A stretch of 64,000 nt of DNA from Yarrowia lipolytica. Taxonomy: Eukaryota; Ascomycota; Dipodascomycetes; Dipodascales. The stretch is from the NCBI RefSeq assembly GCF_001761485.1, contig NC_090774.1, positions 3,348,001 to 3,412,000 of the forward strand, given 5' to 3'. This document shows positions 10,046 through 19,366 of the stretch, one piece after another. The notes below the pieces were generated by a model. The model was not told where the DNA came from, did not search any database, and saw only the letters and a program-made list of their open reading frames with translations. The position numbers were made by a program, and so were the translations under genes. Within the stretch, counting starts at the first letter, position 1; each line of letters starts with the position of its first letter.

Positions 10046-11947
10046 TTACTCCATATGGGGAATCTCCTTCAGCTTCTTGCATCGAGCAAGCTGGTCGTTG
10101 GTACTGGTGACAAAAGAACAGTAGAGATTCTTGACACACTTTCCATCGCAATCCTGCTTGACAAAAGGCGACTTTCGGTAGTAATGGTCATAGTAGAGCT
10201 GAGTCTGGTTGGCTCGGGTAACAATGTTCCTGGCCGCTCTGTGCCAGAAAGTACCGTTCAAGGGGGCATTCTTGGGCCAAGTGTGGTCAGGGTCATACGC
10301 GTCACGAGCAGAGTATTCAAATTCCCAGGTCATATTTTGAGGAGTATGGGCAGGATACTCAAGATGCTCAAAGCCATTGGTTGTCACATTCTTACCGTAC
10401 CTCATGTCGAAGTCGAAAGTCTCGTTGAGCTTGGTATAGTAGTTTCGGGAGTCCATGATCTCAAAGGTTTTGGTGTCAACCTCGTAGTATCTCCAACCGG
10501 GATTGTAGTTGTTCATGGGAGTGAGAGACTGCACAATCCATCCTATCTGAAGAGCACTCTCTTCCGAAACAATGTCCTTATCAGACTCACCATCATAGTA
10601 CACCGTGAACTGATCAGCGTGTGTATGGCCGTAGAATACAGAAGCCAAAACATGAGGAGAGAACCGAACAATGATCTGTCGCATAATCTCAGCAGACCAA
10701 GGAGTAGCAGCGGCAGCAGTACCGGTAGGAACATGGGCAAGCAGCCAGGCTTTCTGTCCCTTTTTCTCACACTCCAGAAGCTCGCTGACAATCCACTTGA
10801 AGGTCCCAGACGGATCAGGGTCACTGATGTTCCACCAGTTGTAAAGGTTGGCCTTGTACCAAAAATTGGAATCAACGGAAATGACTCGCAGACCTCGCTT
10901 GGTTGTCACTGCAAACGATCCATAAGTGTGAGCAGCCTGCTTCTCAGTCTCTTCGTCTATCCAGCCAAAATCCTGCCACAGAGCAGCGCTCAGCTCGGCA
11001 TTCCAGGTGAAGTCTCCAGCGTATCCGGACTTGTTCTGTGCAAGCTGAGCGTAGGGATACGAGTCGTGGTTTCCAAAGGTAGGGTACATTGGGACATCCT
11101 TGAGATGCTTCTTCATGAGATAATAACACTCTTCCTCGGACTGAAACGTATGAGCAAATGAAAGCCACTCATCTAGATCGTGTGACACCATATCTCCGGT
11201 GAAAATGGCAAATTCGAAGTCCTTAACAGCGGCAAGGGTACCCACACTCTGCATTCCCTTGTCCAGAAGAACCTCGGGAGAATCGCACTTGTAGGTACCC
11301 TGTTTCTGGGCAGGTACAAGGGGACTTAGACCAGCTGCCTTGGCCTTCTTGTTCTCCACAACAGGAGTGCAACACATGCCCTTGTCACAGTCGGCTTCAG
11401 CGCCAATTGTGTATCGCAAATCAATGTGGAAATCAGAAACATGAGCAGCATTGAAGGTCTTTCCCTCACTCTTGGGAATGTTGGGGTTCTGGGGCTTTGC
11501 GGGCCACCAAGAGGAAATATCAAACTTGGGGGTATCAGGGTACTTGCAAGCAGCCTTGCCCTTGATCTTGACAAACTCGGCACACACAGCCTGGCCATCA
11601 TCTCCATAGGGATCGAGAAGAGTCATGACGTTGGCAGCATGTTTTCCTTTACCTCCTCGAGTGATGACATCTCCTTGCCAAGTATCACAATCGGCAGTGA
11701 AGTTGTACTTCTGACACAGCTTGACAAGCAACCTGGGAGTCAGGTCTCGGTTCTTGAGAGCAAACTTCTTACCCAGATCAAGAGCCTGTCGGCACTTGTC
11801 ACAGGAAGACAGATCCTGGTCAAAGATCTTGGTGGCCTCGGTCTCACCCCATTCCATGAGCTTGTCGTTGGGTAGGTTAGGGACAGTCAGGTCTCGGGAG
11901 AAGAGACTAGCCACTCCTAGAGCTCTAGCGAAGATGTCGAGTTTCAT
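10046..11947 (-). CDS. Acid sphingomyelinase-like metallophosphodiesterase
   Basis: 633 residues with a weakly hydrophobic N-terminus. Residues about 45-130 contain a six-cysteine saposin-B-like pattern (SSCDKCRQAL ... LVKLCQKY ... DCDTW ... AVCAEF). A calcineurin-like metallophosphatase domain follows, with DFHID (D172), GDMVSHD (D252), GNHD (293-295), LAHVPTG and YGHTHAD, which together form the two-metal site. A C-terminal region with N-glycosylation sequons (NMT, NGT, NQT) completes the layout. Saposin plus metallophosphatase is the arrangement of acid sphingomyelinases, secreted or vacuolar enzymes that cleave sphingomyelin-type phosphodiesters. Baker's yeast has no close equivalent; its endopolyphosphatase Ppn1 shares only the catalytic fold. 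The physiological substrate in yeast is uncertain. Confidence 0.87.
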   Translation of the reverse strand: MKLDIFARALGVASLFSRDLTVPNLPNDKLMEWGETEATKIFDQDLSSCDKCRQALDLGKKFALKNRDLTPRLLVKLCQKYNFTADCDTWQGDVITRGGKGKHAANVMTLLDPYGDDGQAVCAEFVKIKGKAACKYPDTPKFDISSWWPAKPQNPNIPKSEGKTFNAAHVSDFHIDLRYTIGAEADCDKGMCCTPVVENKKAKAAGLSPLVPAQKQGTYKCDSPEVLLDKGMQSVGTLAAVKDFEFAIFTGDMVSHDLDEWLSFAHTFQSEEECYYLMKKHLKDVPMYPTFGNHDSYPYAQLAQNKSGYAGDFTWNAELSAALWQDFGWIDEETEKQAAHTYGSFAVTTKRGLRVISVDSNFWYKANLYNWWNISDPDPSGTFKWIVSELLECEKKGQKAWLLAHVPTGTAAAATPWSAEIMRQIIVRFSPHVLASVFYGHTHADQFTVYYDGESDKDIVSEESALQIGWIVQSLTPMNNYNPGWRYYEVDTKTFEIMDSRNYYTKLNETFDFDMRYGKNVTTNGFEHLEYPAHTPQNMTWEFEYSARDAYDPDHTWPKNAPLNGTFWHRAARNIVTRANQTQLYYDHYYRKSPFVKQDCDGKCVKNLYCSFVTSTNDQLARCKKLKEIPHME

Positions 11948-13203
11948 GGTTGACTTGTTGGTTGATCAAAGTGGTGGGCATGACATGGTTTATAAGATAT
12001 CGAAGTCAGACAGCAAATGATTAGATAAACTGGCAGTTCAACATAGCAATCGATTCCTATCAGTGAGCTGAATCTAATAGTGTGACTCTTGTAACCATTG
12101 CTTCACTATCCAATACCCCTGAGTCTGGCCAGGTCTCTATCGGAAACGTCTTTCTCTCTCGATTTTTCTTCAAGTCAATATGCACAGCAGCGTGCTTCGT
12201 CCAATGTCGTTTATTGGTTCGGGAGGAGATTGACATCGCATGGACAACGTGTGTTTCAGTTCGGAGTCCGGGGAAGACAAAGATCAGTGCAAATGGCAGA
12301 ATAAGGGGAATTGAGACCACAAGGATGATGAAGAAGGAAGCAACACGTGGCCAGGGGGCTAAAGAGACACGATGACGGAAACTTAGCCTACCTCAGTCAA
12401 GGCAACACCTCTTTATCAGTCTCGTTTGTTTCTTTTTCTTTCGATAAAGTTAGGGCCAAGGCTTAAGCTGCAATGACTCGAAGATCTTGGCGGGGATTGT
12501 GTGTGGGCTTCGGGGTAATCCCTGGTCGTTTTCTTGTATATTTTTTTTGTTAGCAGATGTCATCGATATGTGTCACCAGAAATATCTTGTGGCGCAACTT
12601 CTAGGTTCAGCTTCATGGCTCGTTCTTGTGCCCAGTCACCCTTCTTCAGAGATGTCTGATGCACGTTTCAGGAACGATAAAGGCATAGTTTAAAATATTG
12701 ATACGGAGATATCAACGAGCTGAGTATTGTATATTAGAAAAGATAACAATACACGGGAAATGACTGCTATAATATCTACGCATAACAAACAATTCACGCT
12801 CAATTGTTGGACTCTACCCTCACAACGACACACACATCCAACTACAGTACAGTAGTATATACATACAGTATGTATGTACTATAGGCAACTCATTGAAGCT
12901 TGAACTGTATTGGATTCCCGAGAATCGGAGTGAGAGGTCGCCTTTAAATAAGGATATGCGCTTCATAATATAATGTACGTTCCTAAAGAGGCGGACATTG
13001 CAGCCGCCGGAAACTATCTGTGCGGTTTTGTTAGCACGTGCTTCCGGTAAGCGACAACAACCACTGAGGCAACAACCTTTGGACATCGTCATAGCACATC
13101 CACAGAGCTTGTCCTTGTAAAATTAACTACAGGATAGACAATTTGTACATTTGATGCTGTATTACAACACTATTACAGATTCAAAGAAATACGGTGAACT
13201 CGT
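11948..13203. other. Intergenic, two same-strand genes
   Basis: 1.26 kb between the phosphodiesterase 5' end and the GUS1 3' end, both on minus. A palindromic GTAC-rich run (ACAGTACAGTAGTATATACATACAGTATGTATG type) lies around 12843-12880, and a CACGTG near 13035. Frames at 12060-12375 and 12820-13092 lack recognisable content. Confidence 0.55.
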
Positions 13204-15306
13204 TTACTTCTTAGCGCCGTACTTCTGGACAACCTTTCCGTCGGGAATGGTGAAGAAAACAGCGGGCTTGTCCTCAGACCAGGGCTGGTCGAGTCTGTAG
13301 TAACCCTTTCGCTCGAACTGGATGATGTCTCCAACCTTCATGTTCTTGATGTTGGAGTCAGCAAGAGCCTCGGTCTTGAAAACGGTCTCGGGAGTGAGCC
13401 AGTCCTCAAAGTTCTCGCCCTCCTCAATCTTGTCCTTGGTGATGAGATGGTCAAAGTCAACCAGCTCACAAGGAGTAGCATCAGACTCAGCCAACCAAGA
13501 GACCTTGTGCTCGGTCTTCTTGAAGTCACCCTCGAGGTGGAGCTTGGCGTCAATGCCGGTGACGAGATCGCCATTCTTGTGGATTTTCTCGACAATGATG
13601 TTACCCCAGTCCATGAGAGTGAGCTCCTCGCCATCCTTGAGGGTCTGAGCATCGTCCTGGTCAATGAGAACCTTCTTACCTCCGAAGACGGTCTTCTTGG
13701 TGCCAAGATCGGGGTTCTTCTTGTGCTTGGGTCGATCCTCAACAGTCTCGGGGGCAGCGTCGGCAAAAGAAATCTCAACAACGTCCTTCTTGACAACAGC
13801 GGAGTGTCGAGGAGCAACGGGGTCAATGACCTTCTTGTTGATAGCCCAGATAAGAGACCAGTCGAGGTTGATGATGTTCTTGGAAGGACCCTGGGAAATG
13901 ATGAAGTTTCGCAGACCCTCCACAGTCATACCTCGTCGTCGCACACCTCGGACGGTGGGAAATCGAGGATCGCTCCACGACTCGACCTTGTCCTGATCAA
14001 CAAACCACTGCAGCTTTCGCTTGGATAGCAGAGTTCGGACAAAGTTGACACGGGCGAAATCCCAAATGTGCACCTTTCGCAGGCCAAGAGCCTTGAGCAT
14101 CCAGTCGTACTGCGCGTTTCGGTCTCGGTACTCGATGGTTCGCAGAGCGTGGGTCACACCCTCGATGGAGTCGACAATGGGGCAGCAGAAATCGTAAGTG
14201 GGATAAACCTTCCACTTGTCACCAGTTCGGTGGTGAGGGGTGAGGTTGCATCGGTAGATGACGGGATCTCGAAGAGTCTTGTTTCCGGCGTCGACGGAGA
14301 TCTTGGCTCGGATACAGTTCTTAAGACCCTCCTCAGTACCCTTGGCCATCTGGTTCTCAAAGACATCGAGAGACTCCTCGACGGGTCGGTCTCGTCTAGC
14401 AGAGGCAATACCGTCCATTCGCTGCTCTCGCATCACCTCCTGGGTGGTGTCGTCGGCGTAAGCCTTGCCCTCCTTAATCATCTTGATACAGAGATCGTAC
14501 ATCTCCTGGAAGTAGTCGGAAGAGTAGGAGATGACATCTCCCTTGATTCCGAGCAGCTCCAGATCCTCGAGAATGGAGTCCTGGAACTCTTCCTTCTCCT
14601 TGGAGGGGTTGGTGTCGTCGAATCGGATGATCAGCTTACCCTTGTACTGTCGAGCAAAGTACTCGTTAAGGACAGCAGCCTTGGCGTGTCCGATATGGAG
14701 GTATCCAGAAGGCTCGGGAGGGAATCGGGTGACAACCTCGCCCTCCTTGGCGTTGACAAGACCAATCTCGAAAGAAGCCTTGGAGGCCACCTTCTTCTGG
14801 CCAGACTTGGCGCTCTTTCGGACCTCGTTCAGATCCTTGGTGAAGGTCTCAACAACGGGACCGTACTCAAAGGCGAGGAGGTAATTGTACCATCGGCCCA
14901 GATTGATGAAAACACCGGACTTCAGAGAGGTACCGACAACCAGGTTGGATCGAAGAACACCCCAGACAACCAGATCGGACAGAGAAGGAGTGTAGCCGTT
15001 GATGAAAGATCGGAAGTTAAGATGAGCCTCGAGCTTCTCAAGAGAAGGGGTGACGGCCTTAAAGTCCTTGGACAGGAGGTTGGTGAAGGCAAAGTCGATC
15101 CACTCCTGGTCCTCAGTAGAAACGGTAACAGCGAGCTTCTCAACCACAGCTTTGGTGCCGGAAACTCCGTCGTAAACGACATCGGCGGGGGTCTCCTTGG
15201 AAACGACCTTGTCGTCAATGATCTCGATCTTGATGTTCTTCTGGGCACCGAGCAGAACGGCGGCGTAGCCCACATTTGCGGCCTTGGCGGCAACCTGAAT
15301 AGACAT
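13204..15306 (-). CDS. GUS1: Cytosolic glutamyl-tRNA synthetase
   Basis: 700 residues. An N-terminal GST-like domain (about 1-170) is the part that docks on Arc1 in yeast. The class I Rossmann catalytic domain starts near residue 190 with FPPEPSGYLHIGHAKAA (HIGH at 204-207). The KMSKS loop appears as LLSKRKLQ (SK at 428-429). A C-terminal beta-barrel anticodon-binding region follows, typical of the eukaryotic/archaeal GluRS-GlnRS branch. It charges tRNA-Glu with glutamate. Length matches the fungal cytosolic enzyme (about 700-720), and the GST domain rules out the mitochondrial form. Codon use is strongly biased, as expected for high expression, which also explains a long antisense open frame (14068-15318) that is not a gene. 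It is divergent from RAI1 over 0.9 kb. Confidence 0.97.
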   Translation of the reverse strand: MSIQVAAKAANVGYAAVLLGAQKNIKIEIIDDKVVSKETPADVVYDGVSGTKAVVEKLAVTVSTEDQEWIDFAFTNLLSKDFKAVTPSLEKLEAHLNFRSFINGYTPSLSDLVVWGVLRSNLVVGTSLKSGVFINLGRWYNYLLAFEYGPVVETFTKDLNEVRKSAKSGQKKVASKASFEIGLVNAKEGEVVTRFPPEPSGYLHIGHAKAAVLNEYFARQYKGKLIIRFDDTNPSKEKEEFQDSILEDLELLGIKGDVISYSSDYFQEMYDLCIKMIKEGKAYADDTTQEVMREQRMDGIASARRDRPVEESLDVFENQMAKGTEEGLKNCIRAKISVDAGNKTLRDPVIYRCNLTPHHRTGDKWKVYPTYDFCCPIVDSIEGVTHALRTIEYRDRNAQYDWMLKALGLRKVHIWDFARVNFVRTLLSKRKLQWFVDQDKVESWSDPRFPTVRGVRRRGMTVEGLRNFIISQGPSKNIINLDWSLIWAINKKVIDPVAPRHSAVVKKDVVEISFADAAPETVEDRPKHKKNPDLGTKKTVFGGKKVLIDQDDAQTLKDGEELTLMDWGNIIVEKIHKNGDLVTGIDAKLHLEGDFKKTEHKVSWLAESDATPCELVDFDHLITKDKIEEGENFEDWLTPETVFKTEALADSNIKNMKVGDIIQFERKGYYRLDQPWSEDKPAVFFTIPDGKVVQKYGAKK

Positions 15307-16218
15307 TTTTTTGTATGAGGGAAGAAGAAAGAAGATCGTATTCTTCTGGAGTATACCCGACTTTTGAGTTATGGTTTTTCAGTCAGAGAATCGAGCTTGT
15401 TGGTTCGATTACGAATGGGATGATATTATGGCAAAGTTTACTGTAGAAACGGGTGGAAAAAAGTGAGTTATTGTGGTTTGGTACAAGTAGCCACATAATA
15501 AACCAGTCAACTACAGTCTTGTAGCTAATTGAGAAAAAGGTCTGTCCCGCGTGGGTTCTGGAAGGACGTCATACAGATTGGCATATAGATCGTGTTACTA
15601 CTTGTATGTACTGTGTGACTGACCAAGTTGAAGCGTAGAGTCTTGTGGTCTGTATTGTCCAGTTACTGCAGGACCTCCCTGTACAAGTACCTGTTGGAAG
15701 CATTTTACTGGTATGTATGAAACTCCCCATACTGTACTCATACTCTCCCGATAGCTATTGTATGTACGGTGTGTCCAATGTGCAAGTTCTGACGCAGTAC
15801 GAGCACAAGTATATACTGTAGTAAGCAATTTAGAGGAGCAAAGAACAGCACACCGCTTCTACCGGGTACTAGTATTGTATTTATTTGACATCACTTGAAT
15901 CGAAGTACAAGTATTTGTACCGGTACCGGTACAGGTAGTATATATCACAAACATCACCCTAAAATCATGGATCGCTGGTGATTTGCAGTATGCACTATTA
16001 TTATGACGTTTCACTTCTATATGTATCCCAAGATGAGATATATCCGAGTCATTTGATACCAAACAAACAACTTATAGGCTATCAACAAGTACGAGTACAA
16101 GACAACCCACCACGATCACCAATTCAACATTCATTATTACCGATAACCTTATTGAAACTTTCACCATGAAACTTCCTCATCTAAATCACAACACCATCAT
16201 CATCACATCTACACAACA
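15307..16218. other. Divergent promoter region, GUS1 / RAI1
   Basis: 912 bp. It carries several GTAC-centred runs, including TTGTACCGGTACCGGTACAG around 15915-15934. Short frames at 15598-15828 and 15859-16062 show no protein-like character. No separate gene is supported. Confidence 0.55.
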
Positions 16219-17268
16219 ATGAGCTCGTTCTCCACAACAGAACGTCTAGCTGCAAAGCTGAAGAAGCCCAAGGAGGTATACAGCTACTCCATCACCGACG
16301 GTAAGGTGACTATGGACCAATCTCAGCTCAAGTACTACTACCTGCCTGAGGAGACTATCCTGAAGGCTCCTATCGATCTGACCAAAGGCATTGAGAATTG
16401 GACACAGCCCAACGAGCACGATACTCATCTGGACACACTGCTCGAGTCGCTAAGTAAATATGAGCGCGAAACTGGAAGTAAAATCGATGCCGAAATCATC
16501 ACTTGGCGTGGAATCCTTACCAAGATCATGACCCATCCTTACGACCAGTACAATGAGCCTATTGTGCTGAATATTACATATTTCGACGGACACTATTTCA
16601 TTGAGGAAGACTGGCAGAGCAAGCAGCAAGGCAAGAAGGCGCCCGATGAGCAGATGAAGAAACACATCTACTCCGGCTACAAGTTCGAGAGTGTAGCTCT
16701 ACTGAACGAGCCATGGTTCAAGAGCTCACGAGAGGACATTGAATCTCGTTTCGATGATATCCCCAATGGCGACCAGTTTGTGTCCGTGGTTCGAACACAG
16801 ATTGGAGACAACAAGATCCTGATCGGCGGAGAGGTGGATTGTGTGTTCGATCCTTGTGCCAAAGGCACTAGCCGATATGGAGAGCTGAAAACCTCTCGAG
16901 AAGTTCACAATGCCAAGGACGGCGAGATTCTGGAGCGAAAAATGAACCGTGCTTGGGCTCAATCATTTCTACTCGGTGTGAAGCATATCATCTACGGATA
17001 CAGAACGGGCGATCATAAGCTCGCAGCTGTTGATTACTTCAAAACCGAAGATCTGCCAATGTACGCTGGTGCTTCCTCTACCTGGAGTGGAACTGATGAG
17101 ATCAACTTTCTCAACGCTGCTTTGACTAAACTGAAGGATCTGCCCAAGGAGGATAACAAGTTGTGGAGACTGGTGTTTGACTCTGCCAACAAAAAGGTGG
17201 ATATTACGGAACTTGACGGAGAGAGCTTCTTGCTCAAGGAGTTTGTTGACTGGCGAAAGTCAATGTAA
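16219..17268 (+). CDS. RAI1: Rai1/DXO-family decapping nuclease
   Basis: 349 residues, the usual length for Rai1. The family's active-site motifs are present: GGEVDCVFD (E205, D207) followed by YGELKTS (E222, K224), matching the GxExD...ExK metal-binding pattern of the DXO/Rai1 fold. Rai1 removes incomplete 5' caps and pyrophosphate from RNA 5' ends and, in yeast, partners and stabilises the nuclear 5'-3' exonuclease Rat1. The ATG at 16219 follows an A-rich leader and no in-frame upstream ATG is seen. It converges with BRL1, 187 bp apart. The sequence cannot tell whether it is nuclear Rai1 or a cytoplasmic Dxo1-like paralogue; length and motif context favour Rai1. Confidence 0.88.
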   Translation: MSSFSTTERLAAKLKKPKEVYSYSITDGKVTMDQSQLKYYYLPEETILKAPIDLTKGIENWTQPNEHDTHLDTLLESLSKYERETGSKIDAEIITWRGILTKIMTHPYDQYNEPIVLNITYFDGHYFIEEDWQSKQQGKKAPDEQMKKHIYSGYKFESVALLNEPWFKSSREDIESRFDDIPNGDQFVSVVRTQIGDNKILIGGEVDCVFDPCAKGTSRYGELKTSREVHNAKDGEILERKMNRAWAQSFLLGVKHIIYGYRTGDHKLAAVDYFKTEDLPMYAGASSTWSGTDEINFLNAALTKLKDLPKEDNKLWRLVFDSANKKVDITELDGESFLLKEFVDWRKSM

Positions 17269-17455
17269 TTTTATAATGATAGATTGTATTTAATTCTTCG
17301 ATTGCCCAAATAAAGGGCAATAAGACGTAGGATGATATGACTGTAGAATGTCATCAAATTACAGTGTACAAACTGCACAAGTACTACAGTGCAATAGCTC
17401 CACTTTTACACAAACCGCCTCTATCTTACATAAATTAAATAACTATGAGTACAAA

Positions 17456-19366
17456 CTAGTATCTTCGTCGGTATCCTCTCTGTCTGTAATATCTAGGAGA
17501 CACGTAGAAGGATGGAGAATCGTATACTCGCTCGTAATCTCCTCTGTCTCTCGACTTTCGCTTCTCCTTCTCCTTCTCCTTCTCCTTGTCCTGCTTCTTC
17601 TCATTCTCTTTCACCTGCTGGTAAAGCGGACCTCTGTACGTGCCAAACCCAAAGTTGCAGACGAAGAGAGATCCTGCAAGTAGGAAGATAACGAACACCA
17701 TGGACTTAAACGAGATGGGTCGAAGGAATCCGTTGATTATTTCGGCGAAAGTCTCAGCAGAAACTCGAGCTCGTCCCACTATCTTAGGATCTCTGTTCAT
17801 ACATCTCTCCCAAGCATTGCACATGGTCTCAAGAGCAGGAACCCGCTTTCCGGGCATACAGTTGTTAGCCAGGTAGTCCTTGGAGCACATGGCCATCTCC
17901 TGAAGAATATCAGCGGAGTACTCGTCCACTTTCATGTCGACATCACGCTTGACAGTGGAATAGAATGTCCAGACAAAGTACGAAACAACAGCCATGATTA
18001 TAGCGTTGTAAGCGAGCTGTAACCAGATTGAAAGAAGAATAGGAAGATTGAGGGCAGCAGCAGCTCCACTTTGCGCAGAAGAGGAAGAAGAGGCGTGGTT
18101 ATCTTTTGACTCTCGTGAACTGTTATCGTGATCACGAGACTTGGGTTTCGGGGTTCGACAGGGTGTGTTGATGTTGTGATTGGGGGTATTGATATCGTAG
18201 TCAGCGTACTCGTCCTCCCAGTCGTCCTCCGAATGATGATCTCGACCACCATGATTGCTCTGACTGCGAATGCCATTTGTTCGGTCTCCTCCACCAAATA
18301 TGCCACGGGTTCCATAGTCGTGGCCGCGGTTACCTTCAAATCCGTTTCCACGGGTTCCGTTTACTCTACTACCTCTGTTCTCGTCGTCTCGTCCCCGTCC
18401 ATTGTACATCTCATATCTTTGTTCAAACGAGTCGTCATAGGAGACGTCAAACTGAGGCGAGTAACGGGATCCTCTGGGCTGGAAGCTGTTGCCATAACCT
18501 CGTCCATCTCGTCTTCTGCCAGGAATTTCATGGTACTGTTTTATGGGCGAGAATTCCACAGAAGTGGGGCGTCGTTTAGACTTCATGAACGACATGTCCA
18601 CCTTGGGAACGTTGGGGTTAATGTGGTATTGCTGTGAAGGAGGCTTTTGCGGCGAAGGAATCATGGCCATGCTTGGCTCCGATCGCTTTGAAGCCTCGTT
18701 GTTTACCACACTTCGTCTCATATCTGGGAAGAGCTTTCGAGTGGTTTCTGTAGCGCTCTTGAATAGGCTCTTCTTGGGCAGTTGCGTGTTAGAAGGCGGT
18801 TGCTGTTGCTGGTTGGAAGTTCTTTGACGATTGCTTGAAGGAAGTCTCTGTCTGTTTTCGATTCTGGATTGATTCTGTTGCACACTAGGTGAAGTGAGGA
18901 GATCCCGAAAAGACTCGGAGGAGGAGTTTCCAGTATCCGGCGAAGAAGGAGGGAGTTCTCCAAGATGGGCGTTTAAATTCTGTATGCAGCTTTCATCCCG
19001 AATATACGGATATTTATCAAGGTGTTCAGAAGCTGATAAGGAGATGTCGCTCTCAGTCTCATCGGCGTCGATCGTCACTCTCTGATCACCTACCGAGAAA
19101 ATGTGATCGTGGTCAATTGATGGAAACACGTTCTTTCCATCCTCATAAACCTGGTTACCAGTTTCAAAAACTCTCTCCATCTCTGACTGTGTAACATATT
19201 CAATGGGAGCTTTATTGATGAAGGAAAGATTGACTGGTTTAGTCTTGGGTGTAGATTGCCGGTTGAGAAAGCTGTTGTTTTGTTCGCCAAGCGGCTCTCG
19301 ATCGGCCAAAGGGGAGTCACGTGCCTCGTCGGGCCTAGAATTGAGAGTGCCGCCCAAAAATGACAT
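17456..19366 (-). CDS. BRL1: Brl1/Brr6-family nuclear envelope protein
   Basis: 636 residues from the ATG at 19366 (MSFLGGTLNSR); the frame stays open upstream to an ATG at 19483, but those 39 residues do not look conserved. The N-terminal two thirds are hydrophilic: a Ser/Gln-rich part, then a Gly/Arg/Asp-rich part. The C-terminal third is the Brl1/Brr6 domain: a membrane segment (NAIIMAVVSYFVWTFY), a lumenal loop with four cysteines (MAMCSKDYLANNC, ETMCNAWERC), and a second membrane segment (FVIFLLAGSLFVCNFGFG). These proteins sit in the inner nuclear membrane and act in nuclear pore assembly and membrane lipid homeostasis; the four cysteines form two lumenal disulphides. The long N-terminus fits Brl1 better than the short Brr6. 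The C-terminus ends in a KEKEKEKEK run and a Tyr/Arg-rich tail. Confidence 0.9.
   Translation of the reverse strand: MSFLGGTLNSRPDEARDSPLADREPLGEQNNSFLNRQSTPKTKPVNLSFINKAPIEYVTQSEMERVFETGNQVYEDGKNVFPSIDHDHIFSVGDQRVTIDADETESDISLSASEHLDKYPYIRDESCIQNLNAHLGELPPSSPDTGNSSSESFRDLLTSPSVQQNQSRIENRQRLPSSNRQRTSNQQQQPPSNTQLPKKSLFKSATETTRKLFPDMRRSVVNNEASKRSEPSMAMIPSPQKPPSQQYHINPNVPKVDMSFMKSKRRPTSVEFSPIKQYHEIPGRRRDGRGYGNSFQPRGSRYSPQFDVSYDDSFEQRYEMYNGRGRDDENRGSRVNGTRGNGFEGNRGHDYGTRGIFGGGDRTNGIRSQSNHGGRDHHSEDDWEDEYADYDINTPNHNINTPCRTPKPKSRDHDNSSRESKDNHASSSSSAQSGAAAALNLPILLSIWLQLAYNAIIMAVVSYFVWTFYSTVKRDVDMKVDEYSADILQEMAMCSKDYLANNCMPGKRVPALETMCNAWERCMNRDPKIVGRARVSAETFAEIINGFLRPISFKSMVFVIFLLAGSLFVCNFGFGTYRGPLYQQVKENEKKQDKEKEKEKEKRKSRDRGDYERVYDSPSFYVSPRYYRQRGYRRRY

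Noticed and set aside
10055-11161. 368-codon open frame antisense to the sphingomyelinase-like gene
   Set aside because: A shadow of biased codon use on the other strand; no domain or conserved motif.
14068-15318. 416-codon open frame antisense to GUS1
   Set aside because: It mirrors the strongly biased codons of GUS1 and has no recognisable domain; the sense frame is a certain gene.
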